DNA of 64,000 nt, taken from DASUCS01 sp041166745 (GTDB lineage Bacteria > Actinomycetota > Acidimicrobiia > Acidimicrobiales > JACDCH01). Below are positions 41,035 through 48,315 of the stretch, piece by piece; the stretch's first letter is position 1, and each line of letters opens with the position of its first letter. The position numbers and the translations under genes were made by a program. A model generated the notes under the pieces. That model had not been told where the DNA came from. It was given only the letters and a program-made list of their open reading frames with translations, and did not search any database. The DNA is taken from NCBI GenBank assembly GCA_041166745.1, contig JBEEGH010000033.1:62001-126000 (forward strand), read 5' to 3'.

Positions 41035-41521
41035 GGCTGCGCACCTCCTCTTCAGGCCTGGTCTCGAGCGGATAGGGCAACACGACCACGCGCAAGCCAG
41101 GGCGACCGGCGTTGGCGGCCATGGTGTGGGCGAGAGCCTCGAACTCCTGTGTAACGACGGCGACCGCCGCCTTCCCCCGGGACAGCGCCGCGACGGCGTC
41201 GTGGACTGTCCAGGAAGTGCACGAGCCTCAGTTGCCCAGACCGACGACAGCGACGTCGGCTCGGTCGACGAACGCCGCCAGCTCGACGCGCGTGCGCTCG
41301 CCGTCGTCGCCGACGCGGTTCCCCGACACCCAGCGGTTCACGGATGCCCCTTCGCCGATGAGCAGGCGCTCCCACTCGTCGGCGACCCACTCGAAACTGC
41401 GCCACGTTCGATCGGAGCGGATGCCGACGGTGAGGCCGGCGAGGGCGGCGACGTCGGGTCCTGGGTCGTGGTCGATGTCCGGCGCGGGAGCCGTCGGATC
41501 GAGGATCGTGATACGGGCCAT
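40988..41521 (-). CDS. UGSC-family selenoprotein candidate (in-frame UGA = Sec98)
   Basis: Reading from ATG 41521, the frame meets TGA at 41228-41230 after 97 codons and then continues 79 codons to the true stop at 40988, giving 177 aa. The junction is VVGLGN-U-GSC-TSWTVHD, exactly the Sec-Gly-Ser-Cys motif that names the UGSC (seleno)protein family, in which Cys may replace Sec. Downstream codons keep normal high-GC third positions and the segment ends where the partner gene begins, so this is not simple decay. Sec98 and Cys101 would form a redox pair. A hairpin 5 nt after the UGA is a candidate SECIS. It heads an operon with a partner protein, kinase and dehydrogenase. If UGA is not decoded, only a 97-aa truncated product is made. 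Confidence 0.85.
41200..41223 (-). promoter_or_regulatory. Candidate bacterial SECIS element
   Basis: On the coding strand, 5 nt after the UGA, CGTGCACT pairs with AGTCCACG (7 pairs, one C-C mismatch) around the 8-nt loop TCCTGGAC. Guanines sit in the loop about 17 nt from the UGA, within the range reported for bacterial SECIS. Confidence 0.5.
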
Positions 41522-41646
41522 CCCCATAGTGTGCTGCGCGACGCGGGCCGAGGTCGTTGTGGACTGGATTCCGTTCGGCGAGGGCTCGTCTGGTGCCCTG
41601 ATCGCAACGGGTGGTGTCCGGCTCGCCCTGCGGTCGTGGCCGGTGA

Positions 41647-41670
41647 GTTTCAATCCGCGCTGACGGGGAA
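41647..41670 (+). promoter_or_regulatory. Possible sigma-B-like promoter
   Basis: GTTT (41647-41650), 14 nt, then GGGGAA (41665-41670) before the small membrane gene, close to the GTTT/GGGTA pattern of general-stress promoters. Weak match. The rest of 41522-41646 shows nothing further except the UGSC promoter region. Confidence 0.25.
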
Positions 41671-41723
41671 AACAGGTCGCAGCTCTTCGAAGCGAGGAGC
41701 CACAAACCAGGAGGTTCCCTGAG

Positions 41724-41873
41724 ATGAGTGCTGTCGTACTGCTATTGATCCTCGCGTTGCTGCTCGGTGGTGTCGGCCTGTTCGTCGAGGGCCTGAAGTG
41801 GCTGCTGATCATTGCGCTCGTGCTCTTCGTGGTCAGCTTCTTCACCGGCTACCGCGGACGCAGCACCGTCTAG
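41724..41873 (+). CDS. Small hydrophobic membrane protein
   Basis: A 49-aa, almost wholly hydrophobic protein beginning MSAVVLLLILALLLGGVGLF and ending FTGYRGRSTV. Two short helices around FVEGLKWLLI are predicted. Similar tiny membrane proteins occur widely in actinobacteria, often stress-induced. The start is firm: AGGAGG lies 9 nt before ATG 41724, and a strong hairpin follows the stop. Function unknown. Confidence 0.72.
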   Translation: MSAVVLLLILALLLGGVGLFVEGLKWLLIIALVLFVVSFFTGYRGRSTV

Positions 41874-41891
41874 TTCCAAGTCGACGCGATA

Positions 41892-41934
41892 CCTCGGCGG
41901 GCCCAGCTCGGATGAGCCGCTGGACCCGCCGAGG
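41892..41934. terminator. Bidirectional terminator hairpin
   Basis: CCTCGGCGGGCCCAGC (41892-41907) and GCTGGACCCGCCGAGG (41919-41934) form a 16-bp stem with one mismatch and an 11-nt loop, between the convergent small membrane gene and oxidoreductase gene. Confidence 0.8.
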
Positions 41935-41943
41935 GCGTCGTCT

Positions 41944-42942
41944 TCAGTAGCTCCTGATCAGATCGAGTACCCGCTGCGTTGCGGCACCGTCTGCGAAGGT
42001 GGCCGCCGCCCCCGTTGGCCCTCCTGCGATGGCAACGTCGAACTGCCGGCACAGCTCCGTGAACGGACCGAGCTCGAGGTGGGTGAAGCGGTGTCGCGGA
42101 TCGTCGCTCGGTTCGACGGCCGCCGCCTTCGCCATGAGTCGCCCGCGCGGATGCTCGGCGTCGGCCAGCCACACACCGGACTCGTCGTCGAGCCACACAG
42201 AGCCTTGGTCGCCGACGACGCGCGTGATACCGCTCGGCGGGCCCCACGCCGCCGCGGTTTGCACGACCGTCACCTCACAACCCGACGCCATGGTGAGGTG
42301 CGCGGTGAATCCGTCGTCGGCATCATCGGCGCGGTGCAGCAACGAGCCCGAGCGTACGTGGGCGATGTCGCCGAGCCAGTGCCGCACCTGGTCGACGACG
42401 TGCGACCCCGACGCGAGCAGCCATCCACCGCCGCGGGCGTCGTCGTACCACCACGACGGAACTGGCGTCGAGCGATCGGCCATCAAGGAGATGTGCTGCG
42501 CGAGCGTCGCCAGTCGCGGCTCGCCGATGGCGCCGTCGCCGATCAACTTGGCGACCAGTGCCCGCTCGGGCGCGAAGCGAAACTCGTGGGCGACGAGACC
42601 CACGAGACCCGCGGCGTCGGCCGCGTGCTGCATCGTCTCCGCTTGTACGTGATCGACGGCAAACGGCTTCTCGCACAGCACGTGCACACCCGAAGCGAGC
42701 GCGGCGAGCGTGAGCGGTGCGTGCGTGTCCGGCGGGGTGGCGATCGTGACCGCGTCGAGCTCGAGTCCGAGCGCTTCGCCGAACCCTGCGCATGCGCTCG
42801 GAACGTCGAGCCGTTGAGCCCGGCGCGCCGTGCGCTCGCGGTCTTGACCGACGAGCGCGACAACGTCGAATCCGGCGGCGCGCAGTGCGGGCACATGGAC
42901 GCGACAACCAAACCCGGTGCCCACCACCGCGACTCGCGCCAT
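41944..42942 (-). CDS. Gfo/Idh/MocA family oxidoreductase
   Basis: A 332-aa NAD(P)-dependent sugar oxidoreductase. The Rossmann loop is VVGTGFGCRVH (7-17), and the catalytic CEKPFA motif follows near residue 95. The Gfo/Idh/MocA C-terminal domain with GGGWLLASGSHVVDQVRHW is intact. Such enzymes oxidise or reduce inositols and sugars. ATG 42942 overlaps the stop of the upstream isomerase gene by 1 nt (TGATG), so the two form a pair for a sugar or polyol pathway; the exact substrate is unknown. Confidence 0.9.
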   Translation of the reverse strand: MARVAVVGTGFGCRVHVPALRAAGFDVVALVGQDRERTARRAQRLDVPSACAGFGEALGLELDAVTIATPPDTHAPLTLAALASGVHVLCEKPFAVDHVQAETMQHAADAAGLVGLVAHEFRFAPERALVAKLIGDGAIGEPRLATLAQHISLMADRSTPVPSWWYDDARGGGWLLASGSHVVDQVRHWLGDIAHVRSGSLLHRADDADDGFTAHLTMASGCEVTVVQTAAAWGPPSGITRVVGDQGSVWLDDESGVWLADAEHPRGRLMAKAAAVEPSDDPRHRFTHLELGPFTELCRQFDVAIAGGPTGAAATFADGAATQRVLDLIRSY

Positions 42943-43589
42943 CAGATCAACGACCGAACCTGGTCGGCCAGGGCGACACAGTGGCCCACAGGGTCGTCGA
43001 GCGGCCATCCGTACTCCGGGAGGTCGAAATACTCGACGCTCATCAGCCCCTGATACTCCAGCGCGTCCAGCCGGTTGATGACCGCCGCGAAGTCGACGTC
43101 GCCGCCTTCGTCGGGATGTCGTTGGATGTGATCCTTGGTTGCTTGGCGAAGCTGCACGTGCCCGGCCCACGGCAGCAGGAGGACGGGATCCTCGCCCCAG
43201 CCCGCGACGTGGCCGGTGTCGACCAGTAGACACAATCCGGGAACGGCGTCGAGCATCGCTCGCACACGCTCGACCGAGTTGCAGATCGAACCACCCCAGG
43301 GCTCGAGCAGCATGCCGGGTGCCCGGCGATACGCCGCGACGGCCCGGTCCCACAGTCGGTCGGCGTCGGCATCGTTGGCCGGCCGCGTCGGGGCTGGCGT
43401 CGAGCAGCCGTTCTGCGGCGACGTCGGTGCGATCCGATCGCCGACCGGGAGCGCGAGGTCGTCCGTCACAGTGGCGAGGACATCGATGTGGTCGAAGCCG
43501 AGCGCGGCGGCCCGCCGCGCCGCGATCGTCACCGGATCGGGCGCGAAGGCCACGTCGACGACCCCAATGCCCCGGCGCACGATCGACAT
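42942..43589 (-). CDS. Sugar phosphate isomerase/epimerase (xylose isomerase-like TIM barrel)
   Basis: A 215-aa AP-endonuclease-2-type TIM barrel. Metal-site segments are LLVDTGHVAGWG (Asp/His), HVQLRQATKDHIQ, and SVEYFDLPEYGWP with the late Glu. It is shorter than typical 260-280-aa members, mainly in the N-terminal region. Start ATG 43589. Coupled to the Gfo/Idh/MocA gene. A second TIM-barrel isomerase is at 47067. Confidence 0.78.
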   Translation of the reverse strand: MSIVRRGIGVVDVAFAPDPVTIAARRAAALGFDHIDVLATVTDDLALPVGDRIAPTSPQNGCSTPAPTRPANDADADRLWDRAVAAYRRAPGMLLEPWGGSICNSVERVRAMLDAVPGLCLLVDTGHVAGWGEDPVLLLPWAGHVQLRQATKDHIQRHPDEGGDVDFAAVINRLDALEYQGLMSVEYFDLPEYGWPLDDPVGHCVALADQVRSLI

Positions 43590-43596
43590 CCTGCAC

Positions 43597-43602
43597 TACC
43601 GT
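43597..43602 (+). promoter_or_regulatory. Candidate -10 element for a leaderless transcript
   Basis: TACCGT ends 8 nt before ATG 43611, in the 21-bp space before the methyltransferase gene and opposite the divergent isomerase start. Confidence 0.4.
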
Positions 43603-43610
43603 CCGTGCTG

Positions 43611-44357
43611 ATGGCGCCCGCGACGTCGCTCGACCGTTACGACACGATCGGCGTCGGCTATCGCACGCATCGACGGCCAGATCCGCGATGGGCCGCGCGC
43701 ATCAATGCTGCGCTCGGAGACGCGCGACGAATCGTCGATGTCGGCGCCGGGACGGGGAGCTACGAGCCCGCTGACCGCATGGTCGTCGCCGTCGACGGGA
43801 GTGCGGTGATGCTCAGCCAACACCCTGGTCCGCGCCGCATTCGAGGTGCGGCTGAGCAGCTCCCCTTTCCCGATGATGCCTTCGACGCCGCGATGGCCAT
43901 CTTCACCGTGCACCACTGGCGCGATCTCGACGCCGGGCTCGCGGAGCTCCGGCGAGTCGCCCGCCGTCAGGTGATCCTCACGTTCGACCACGAGATGGAA
44001 GGTCGCTTTTGGTTGAGCGACTACGTGCCGGCAATGAACGCGCAGCAGCATTCATGGAAGGCCACGCTCGAAGGCGTGGCCGGCCCGTTGGGCACCGACC
44101 GGGTCGAGGTCGTACCGGTGCCGCACGACTGCATCGACGGGTTCATGGCGGCGTACTGGCGTCGTCCCGAGCGCTACCTCGATCCGTCGGTGCGGGCGAG
44201 CATCTCAGGGCTCGCGCTGCTCGCGCCCGCCGAGATCGAGCCGGGCATGGCGCGTCTTGCCGCCGACATCGAGTCCGGCGAGTGGGCCGAGCGGTACGCG
44301 CACCTCCTCGAACTCGACGAGTACGACGCCGGCTATCGCCTCGTGATCGCCGGCTGA
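43611..44357 (+). CDS. Class I SAM-dependent methyltransferase
   Basis: A 248-aa methyltransferase. The SAM-binding motif I is VDVGAGTGS (42-50), followed by VAVDGSAVMLSQ and the post-motif LPFPDDAFDAAMAIFTVHHW. Acceptor unknown. It appears leaderless (TACCGT 8 nt upstream). The stop overlaps the ATG of the next gene by 1 nt, so it leads a small operon with a dimeric-barrel-like protein and a nitroreductase. Confidence 0.88.
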   Translation: MAPATSLDRYDTIGVGYRTHRRPDPRWAARINAALGDARRIVDVGAGTGSYEPADRMVVAVDGSAVMLSQHPGPRRIRGAAEQLPFPDDAFDAAMAIFTVHHWRDLDAGLAELRRVARRQVILTFDHEMEGRFWLSDYVPAMNAQQHSWKATLEGVAGPLGTDRVEVVPVPHDCIDGFMAAYWRRPERYLDPSVRASISGLALLAPAEIEPGMARLAADIESGEWAERYAHLLELDEYDAGYRLVIAG

Positions 44358-44914
44358 TGCCGGAGACCGGCACACTCGCAGCGCCCACCCTGGTACTCGA
44401 TCCGAACGGTGCGGGCGATACGCGCTGGGAGGATTGCCTGCCTGGCCGCGACGAGGTGCCGCGACACCTCGACGAGATTCCTGTGCTCGGTATCACCCCA
44501 TTCGGCGCCGACGACGAGGTCACCGCGCCCGGTTGGGTGTTCCGACGAACGCCTCGTCCCGGTCAAGGCCGCATCACGGGGCGACCGACCGTCGGTCTAC
44601 TGCTGGTGCTCATCAGCCCGCGCCACGAGCAGGGCGCGCAGGCATTGCGCGACTGGGCCGACTTCATCCATCTCAACCACATCGCCGCGGCCGGTGTCCC
44701 CGGCTACACGATGGTGACGCCGTACGAGAATGCGGGTGACGGCCCGCGCTTCTTGCACTTCTACGAGATGGACGACGACGACCCCGAGGCGACGTACAAA
44801 CGCATGACGCCACTCGTGAAGGCTCGTCTTAGCCGCGAGGACTTCAAAGAGTGGACGGGGCATCCGGAGTTGCGCATCGACTACGTGAGTACGTATCGGC
44901 TGTTACGTGACTGA
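44357..44914 (+). CDS. Hypothetical protein, possible dimeric alpha/beta-barrel
   Basis: A 185-aa protein without a firm family. The C-terminal half contains WADFIHLNHIAAAGVPGYTMVTPYEN and FLHFYEMDDDDPEATYKRM, a pattern seen in EthD/antibiotic-monooxygenase-type dimeric barrels. ATG 44357 overlaps the methyltransferase stop (TGATG), and the nitroreductase start lies 8 bp before its own stop, so it is probably translated within the operon. Confidence 0.65.
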   Translation: MPETGTLAAPTLVLDPNGAGDTRWEDCLPGRDEVPRHLDEIPVLGITPFGADDEVTAPGWVFRRTPRPGQGRITGRPTVGLLLVLISPRHEQGAQALRDWADFIHLNHIAAAGVPGYTMVTPYENAGDGPRFLHFYEMDDDDPEATYKRMTPLVKARLSREDFKEWTGHPELRIDYVSTYRLLRD

Positions 44915-45506
44915 CTTCTTCGACGTCGTGTCGCGCCAGCGGGCGTGCCGCGACTTCAGCGCCGAGGCCATACCAGACGAAGACATCGAGCGGATACTCG
45001 AGGCTGCCTCGCACGCGCCCAGCGCCGAGAACACCCAACCGTGGGTGTTCGTGGTCGTGAGCGACGATGCGACGCGCAAGCAGTTCAGCGAGCTCACGCA
45101 GCGCATCTGGAACGCTGGCGCGCGCGAGCAGGCGATGGCGCGCCTCGACGCGAAGCTCGCGTCCGACGTCGACGAGGGCATCGAGCGGGGCCTGGGTGGC
45201 GCGCCCGTGCTCGTGGTGATCGCCGCCGACACGAAGTCCGGTGTCCATCCGAAGGCAATCGCGTCGTCGATCTTTCCGGCCGTGCAGAACCTGCTGTTGG
45301 CGGCAAACGCACTGGGCTACGGCTCGGCGCTGATGACGTTGACCGCGGCGGCGGGCGATGACCTACGAGCGATCGTCGCGCTCCCCGATCACCTCACACC
45401 GATGGCGGTGATTCCGCTCGGCCGGCCGGCACGACCGCTCGGGCGTCCTCGACGGCGACCGGTCGCGGAGTCGACGCATCGAGATCAATACGGGCGTCCC
45501 TGGTGA
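44907..45506 (+). CDS. Nitroreductase family protein
   Basis: A 199-aa FMN-dependent nitroreductase-fold enzyme. RQRACRDFSAEAIPDEDIERILEAASHAPSAENTQPW is the N-terminal FMN/dimer block, LLLAANALGYGSAL the central one, and the PLGRPARPLGRPRRRP end is typical. It reduces nitro, quinone or similar groups with NAD(P)H. The terminal 37 codons overlap the convergent carotenoid-type gene by 113 bp. GTG 44907 overlaps the preceding gene by 8 bp. Confidence 0.88.
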   Translation: MTDFFDVVSRQRACRDFSAEAIPDEDIERILEAASHAPSAENTQPWVFVVVSDDATRKQFSELTQRIWNAGAREQAMARLDAKLASDVDEGIERGLGGAPVLVVIAADTKSGVHPKAIASSIFPAVQNLLLAANALGYGSALMTLTAAAGDDLRAIVALPDHLTPMAVIPLGRPARPLGRPRRRPVAESTHRDQYGRPW

Positions 45507-46278
45507 TGTCGTCGCGCGGCGCGCGATTCACCACGGGTTCGCGCAGGCGGCTCCAGTAGACCGCGGTGACGCAGGCTGCGGGCACCCAGATGAGGACCGC
45601 CGAGCCGCCGATCGTGTGCGCGCCGACCCAGAAGGCGACGACGACCATGTGGAAGACCTGACCGTGATACGTCAGGAGCGCCGGAAGGTGCGGGTGGTGA
45701 CGCAGGCCCGCGACTGGCAGGTCGGGAGCAGCTCGGTCCATGCGAAAGAGCACCGCGAGCAAGATCGCCGCAGTCACTGCGAACCCGATCTGGCTCCCGG
45801 TCGGCAGTCCGAACCAGAACCCGGGGCCCGCGTAACGGAACAGCTCACCGAGGTAGAACTCGTTGCCGAGCCTCGACACCGGATCGAGGATCCACAGCGC
45901 CCACACGGCGAGCATCAACGCAAGCAGCCATTCATGCCATGGACGTAGCGCCCGCGTGCGGAACGGCCCCGACGCGAGCAATCGGCCGCTGGCAAACGCG
46001 AAGTACGCCATGAACGTGTAGCTGAGCGGCACCATCAGCGGTACGTCGCCCAGGAACAGCTCCTGGCCCCGCAGCGCGTCGTTGAACGCGTACCGCGTGT
46101 ACGGCACGCCGAGGTGCACCGAGCCGTTCTCGGCCAGCCCACCGACGCCCACGGCGATCACCGTGTACACGAGCGTGCGGCGCCAGCCGAGCTGCCGGAC
46201 CGCACACCACACGAAAGTGATGCCGAAGATCGTGACGTACCAGCGGCCGCCGACGGTGCCCCAGACCTCGTGCAACAT
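45394..46278 (-). CDS. Carotenoid biosynthesis (CruF/DUF422-like) membrane protein
   Basis: A 294-aa polytopic membrane protein. Segments WHEWLLALMLAVWALWILDPVSRLG and GELFRYAGPGFWFGLPTGSQIGF match the DUF422/CruF family, which includes carotenoid 1',2'-hydratases, although many members are uncharacterised. No other carotenoid gene is present. I chose ATG 46278 (AGGA 9 nt upstream) because ATG 46305 lies in operator site 5. The last about 38 residues are encoded opposite the nitroreductase end and look non-conserved. Confidence 0.72.
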   Translation of the reverse strand: MLHEVWGTVGGRWYVTIFGITFVWCAVRQLGWRRTLVYTVIAVGVGGLAENGSVHLGVPYTRYAFNDALRGQELFLGDVPLMVPLSYTFMAYFAFASGRLLASGPFRTRALRPWHEWLLALMLAVWALWILDPVSRLGNEFYLGELFRYAGPGFWFGLPTGSQIGFAVTAAILLAVLFRMDRAAPDLPVAGLRHHPHLPALLTYHGQVFHMVVVAFWVGAHTIGGSAVLIWVPAACVTAVYWSRLREPVVNRAPRDDITRDARIDLDASTPRPVAVEDARAVVPAGRAESPPSV

Positions 46279-46288
46279 CACCGTCAAT

Positions 46289-46305
46289 CCTGACACATGC
46301 GTCAT
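46289..46305. promoter_or_regulatory. Palindromic operator, regulon site 5 (degenerate)
   Basis: CCTGACACATGCGTCAT keeps the CCTGAC half and a GTCA second half. Between the carotenoid-type gene and the SDR gene, about 17-20 bp from either start. Confidence 0.55.
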
Positions 46306-46314
46306 ACTCGAAGC

Positions 46315-47070
46315 ATGGGACGGCTCGAGGGCGAGGTCGCGCTGGTCACCGGATCGACTGCGGGCATCGGGAGCGCGATCGCGCAGCGCTTCGCGGAGGA
46401 GGGCGCGTCGGTCATCGTCACCGGCCGCGACCGTGATCGTGGCGAACGCGTCGTGCGGGACTGTGACGGTCGGGCGATCTTCGTCGGCGCTGACCTGCAG
46501 GACCCCGGCGCGGGGGACGCGCTCGTCACCGCCGCCGTCAGCCAGTTCGGCCGCTTGACCGTCCTCGTCAACAACGCCGCCGGCTCCGCGGGCGACGGCT
46601 CGGTCGCGAAGCTCACCGACGACCAGTGGAAGGTCATCCTGGAGATCGACCTCCTTGCGCCGGCGCGGCTGTGCCGTGCAGCGATGCCGTACCTACGGCA
46701 GTGCGGGCACGGCTCCATCATCAACATCTCCAGCCGCGCAGCCACGAGAGCCTCGCGAGGGCTCGCGGCCTACACGGCAGCCAAAGGCGGGCTCGAGGCG
46801 ATGACACGGAGCATCGCGGTCGACGAGGCGCAACACGGTGTGCGCTGCAACGCCATCAGTCCCGGTTACGTCCTCAACGAACGCCGCGACGCCGAGATCA
46901 CCGACCAGGAGCGCGCCCGGCGCGAGGCCATGCACCTGATCGGGATCGGCGCGCCCGACGACGTCGCGTTCGCGGCGGTGTACCTCGCATCGGCAGAGAG
47001 CAAGTGGCTCACCGGATGCGTGCTGCCGCTCGACGGAGGAAGTAGCGCGGCGCGCGGATCCTTCAAATGA
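46315..47070 (+). CDS. Short-chain dehydrogenase/reductase
   Basis: A 251-aa classical SDR. Cofactor motif TGSTAGIG (12-19), NNAAG, and the catalytic set S139/S140, Y153 and K157 (YTAAK) are intact, as is the LPLDGG C-terminal region. Oxidises or reduces a hydroxyl or keto group with NAD(P). ATG 46315 is 17 bp from operator site 5. Its stop overlaps the TIM-barrel gene start (ATGA). Confidence 0.92.
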   Translation: MGRLEGEVALVTGSTAGIGSAIAQRFAEEGASVIVTGRDRDRGERVVRDCDGRAIFVGADLQDPGAGDALVTAAVSQFGRLTVLVNNAAGSAGDGSVAKLTDDQWKVILEIDLLAPARLCRAAMPYLRQCGHGSIINISSRAATRASRGLAAYTAAKGGLEAMTRSIAVDEAQHGVRCNAISPGYVLNERRDAEITDQERARREAMHLIGIGAPDDVAFAAVYLASAESKWLTGCVLPLDGGSSAARGSFK

Positions 47071-47813
47071 ACGTGCAACCGCGGGTGTGCGTGAGCGGGA
47101 TCTCGACCTGGAACCAGTCGCTGGCCGACGACGTACGGCTCTACGAGGAACTCGGGATTCACACGATCGGCGTGGCGCTGCGCAAGATAGAGGCGGCAAC
47201 GGACGTCGAGTTGCTCCAGTCGAGTGGCCTCGAAGTCGCCAACGTCATCGGCGTCGGCCATGCCGGTCTGCCGCGAGCACTCGAGCTCGCGAATCGCTTG
47301 GGCGCCTCCGTCATCGTGTTCACGACGGGGCCCGCGGGGCAGTTGGAGTGGGACGACGCCGCCGACGCATTTGTCAGCGCCATGGCGCCGCACCTGCCGG
47401 CGCCGTTGATGCTCTGCCTCGAGCACACCAACTCCCTACGACACGATGTCAGCTTCGTGCATACGTTGCGCGACGCCATCGACCTCGCCCGGCGACTCGA
47501 CATCCACGTGTGCATGGAGATCAACGCCTGCTGGGCCGAGCGTGATCTGGCCCGCACCATCGTCGAAGGCATCGACCGCATAGGCATCGTGCAGGTGAGC
47601 GATTTCGCGATCGGCACGTTGTCGACACCGAACCGCCTCGTCCCGGGCGACGGAGACATTCCGTTGCGGCGCATCATCGGGCACGTGCTCGACGCAGGGT
47701 ACGAAGGCGTGTTCGATCTCGAGCTGGTCGGCCCGAAGATCGAGGAGGAGGGCTACCGCTCGGCCCTCGCCCGCAGCTGCGACTACCTGTCCCAGCTTCT
47801 GGCTTCGACCTGA
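47067..47813 (+). CDS. Sugar phosphate isomerase/epimerase (TIM barrel)
   Basis: A 248-aa xylose isomerase-like TIM barrel. Metal-site positions appear in LCLEHTNSLRHD, HVCMEINACW, VQVSDFAIG and the final FDLELVGP, which give the usual Glu/Asp/His/Glu set. ATG 47067 overlaps the SDR stop by 4 nt, so SDR plus isomerase act together, possibly on a polyol. Downstream there is a hairpin before the convergent flavoprotein. Confidence 0.82.
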   Translation: MNVQPRVCVSGISTWNQSLADDVRLYEELGIHTIGVALRKIEAATDVELLQSSGLEVANVIGVGHAGLPRALELANRLGASVIVFTTGPAGQLEWDDAADAFVSAMAPHLPAPLMLCLEHTNSLRHDVSFVHTLRDAIDLARRLDIHVCMEINACWAERDLARTIVEGIDRIGIVQVSDFAIGTLSTPNRLVPGDGDIPLRRIIGHVLDAGYEGVFDLELVGPKIEEEGYRSALARSCDYLSQLLAST

Positions 47814-47829
47814 CCCCGCTCACGAAATT

Positions 47830-47866
47830 GCGTCACTTCACCCCTCATGCGGTGATCAGGTGACGC
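47830..47866. terminator. Hairpin between convergent genes
   Basis: GCGTCAC (47830-47836) pairs with GTGACGC (47860-47866), and inner CACC with GGTG; in the 67-bp gap between two convergent stops. No U-tract, so a modest terminator candidate. Confidence 0.45.
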
Positions 47867-47880
47867 CAGAACGAGAACGT

Positions 47881-48315
47881 TCAGCCCCATTGCTTGCCGA
47901 AGTCGGTGGTGCGCCAGCGTTCGGGCTGCAGGCGCACCGTGACCGAGGTCGCGGCCTCGTCGGCGGTGGCTTGCAGGTACACGTCAGCGAGCTCGTCGCC
48001 GAGGTAGTGACGCGCGATGTCAGAGCGCAGCTTGTCGTCGACGTCCGCGTCGACGGTGACCGTGCCTTCGACCACCACGTACTTGTAGGGCGCGGTCTCG
48101 GTCTGCACGCACACGCTGGCCGCGCCCGATTCCCGCATCAGCGCCACTTTGGGACTGTCGCCCCCGGTGATGACCAATAGCTCGCCCCCCGGCTCGTATG
48201 AGTACCAGATCGGCGTGAGCAACGGAGCGCCCCCCGACCCCACCGCGAGCACGCCGACGCGGGCTTCGGCGAGGAACGCCTCTCGCTCGTCTTTCGTCAT
48301 CGTCGTCAAACCCAT
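47881..48315 (-). CDS. Pyridoxamine 5'-phosphate oxidase-fold FMN/F420-binding protein
   Basis: A 144-aa split-barrel flavoprotein. REAFLAEARVGVLAV and PLLTPIWYSYEPGGELLVITG are the conserved N-terminal and cofactor blocks. Actinobacterial members bind FMN or F420 and reduce various substrates. ATG 48315 overlaps the thiolase-like gene's end by 10 bp (an ATG at 48300 is also possible), suggesting co-translation. Confidence 0.82.
   Translation of the reverse strand: MGLTTMTKDEREAFLAEARVGVLAVGSGGAPLLTPIWYSYEPGGELLVITGGDSPKVALMRESGAASVCVQTETAPYKYVVVEGTVTVDADVDDKLRSDIARHYLGDELADVYLQATADEAATSVTVRLQPERWRTTDFGKQWG

Noticed and set aside
41228..41230. Premature stop or pseudogene in the UGSC gene
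   Set aside because: The residues flanking the TGA match the family motif exactly, downstream codons stay clean to the natural stop, and the partner gene abuts that stop.
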